Of a stretch of DNA of 64,000 bases, positions 63,294-64,000 are shown piece after piece. Positions within the stretch are counted from its first letter, which is position 1; every line of letters starts with the position of its first letter. This DNA comes from Thiosymbion sp942492625 (GTDB lineage: Bacteria; Pseudomonadota; Gammaproteobacteria; Chromatiales; Chromatiaceae). The notes under the pieces are model-generated. The model saw only the letters and a program-made list of their open reading frames with translations, searched no databases and was not told the origin of the DNA. Made by a program: the position numbers and the translations under genes. The stretch lies in the NCBI GenBank assembly GCA_942492625.1, contig CALOFM010000029.1, forward strand, positions 1 through 64,000, written 5' to 3'.

Positions 63294-64000
63294 CTTGGCC
63301 ATCTGAATTCCCGGCGGCTCCCACTCACGGGTCAGGATCGCCGGATCTGGTGAATACTCGCGCAGCACGACATAGAAGCTGCCATTTGGCGCCGGTAACC
63401 AGTTCGCCCGCTCCTTCTCGTCTTTGGGCTGCTCAGCGCTGATCGTGATGGTCACCGAGCCGTCTTTGGCAATTACCAGGCCCTCGGTACGGTCGCCGAT
63501 CGCCCAGCGGTCGATTGGGTTTTCGATGTAGCGGCGGGTCTTCGAATCGTACATCGTCAGGGACCAGAAGGCTTTGACCGGCGGCGGCGTCTTCAGACTC
63601 AGCTTGTAAAGGTGATCGCCGGAAAGTGGTGCGCCGTCACCGTCGAAGTAGCCGACGTGGTAGGTGCTGACCTCCTTCTGGCTGTAAAGCAGCCCCATCA
63701 TTGCCAGGCCGGCATGATTGACCGGCTGATCGCTCATGTCGGCTTCCAGGATGGCCTCAACCCAGCCGTTTACTTTCCGGGCAAAGGTTTTCGTGCGCGC
63801 AGTGACGATGGCGTGGGCATCTTTGGCAGCCCGCGTTAGTCCATTGCGGACGGCAGGATCGAGTGCGTCCCAGTCAAACTTCTGTTCAGGATGGAGGTCT
63901 ACCTCACGCATCAGGTTAATCAAGATCGCGTCGCCAGGTTGCGGCGGGTTGCGCCGCAATATCTCATTGAGTGTCGTGAAAAACTTCCGGGCATCCGCCA
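63291..64000 (-). CDS. DUF1254/DUF1214 protein, 5' end outside the window
   Basis: The frame is open to the right edge (DARKFFTTLNEILRRNPPQP) and ends at TGA 63291. Visible are the end of the DUF1254 region and the DUF1214 domain: VSTYHVGYFDGDGAPLSGDH, PPVKAFWSLTMYDSKTRRYI, GSFYVVLREYSPDPAIL. It belongs to the long subgroup and is the first of the tandem array seen here. Confidence 0.85.
   Translation of the reverse strand, partial: ADARKFFTTLNEILRRNPPQPGDAILINLMREVDLHPEQKFDWDALDPAVRNGLTRAAKDAHAIVTARTKTFARKVNGWVEAILEADMSDQPVNHAGLAMMGLLYSQKEVSTYHVGYFDGDGAPLSGDHLYKLSLKTPPPVKAFWSLTMYDSKTRRYIENPIDRWAIGDRTEGLVIAKDGSVTITISAEQPKDEKERANWLPAPNGSFYVVLREYSPDPAILTREWEPPGIQMAK

Overview
The window is a GC-rich chromosome segment, most likely from a halophilic or marine sulfur-bacterium-like gammaproteobacterium. 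This is inferred from glycine-betaine synthesis genes followed by metK, a ProVWX betaine importer, a Kef-type K+ antiporter, two MscS channels, PdxST, HspQ, and SugE/Gdx-like SMR genes. No rRNA, tRNA or CRISPR array was seen. The segment is unusually rich in broken genes, about twenty, mixing frameshifts, in-frame amber codons, internal deletions and end-truncated fragments. It therefore reads as a genome in decay, or as one carrying residual indel errors.

Layout. 0-1.3 kb: gene remnants. 1.3-12.1 kb: an osmoadaptation block with glycine/sarcosine and sarcosine/dimethylglycine N-methyltransferases, S-adenosylmethionine synthetase, a BON-domain protein, a Kef-type antiporter, and proVWX on the opposite strand. 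A decayed GspM-like gene, the divergent tail of a second metK and a broken MFS gene holding a hexanucleotide microsatellite lie between them. 12.4-24.7 kb: small hypothetical genes, oxidoreductases and many pseudogenes (FKBP, VOC, RCK, a truncated MscS, alpha/beta hydrolase, GNAT, SRAP). 24.7-28.6 kb: the mobilization end of a decayed integrative conjugative element (TIGR03747-type membrane protein, TraD coupling protein, MobH/TraI C-terminus), abutting a truncated nucleotide/MFS-type transporter. 29.5-38.9 kb: a striking exported gene set made of a secreted dikinase (phosphohistidine and ATP-grasp domains), an L,D-transpeptidase-like protein with SHGC motif, a frameshifted paralogue lacking that motif, a small exported protein and a class A beta-lactamase-like lipoprotein. 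A Tat-exported protein of unknown function converges on them. 39-46.3 kb: DMT transporter, PdxT, PdxS, HAD phosphatase, histone-deacetylase-like hydrolase, HspQ and a large MscS channel.

46.4-54.4 kb: an LssY_C lipoprotein, then a MoxR-DUF58-DUF4381-BatA-BatB-TPR-BatD aerotolerance-type operon whose junctions carry dispersed palindromic repeats. 54.5-57.9 kb: exported alkaline-phosphatase-superfamily enzyme and arylsulfatase. 58-60.5 kb: an SMR exporter with two detached fragments of related SMR genes, a VapBC module, and a REP-associated tyrosine transposase flanked by inverted REP sequences. 60.5-64 kb: a tandem array of complete and broken DUF1254/DUF1214 genes running off the end.

Functionally the first 16 kb can be read as one strategy: make betaine de novo, supply SAM for it, import betaine, and vent K+ and solutes through antiporter and channels. 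The 29.5-37.3 kb set is the best candidate for an undescribed system. It pairs an apparently catalytic ATP-dependent dikinase, carrying an export signal, with peptidoglycan-type transpeptidase and serine-hydrolase folds in translationally coupled order.
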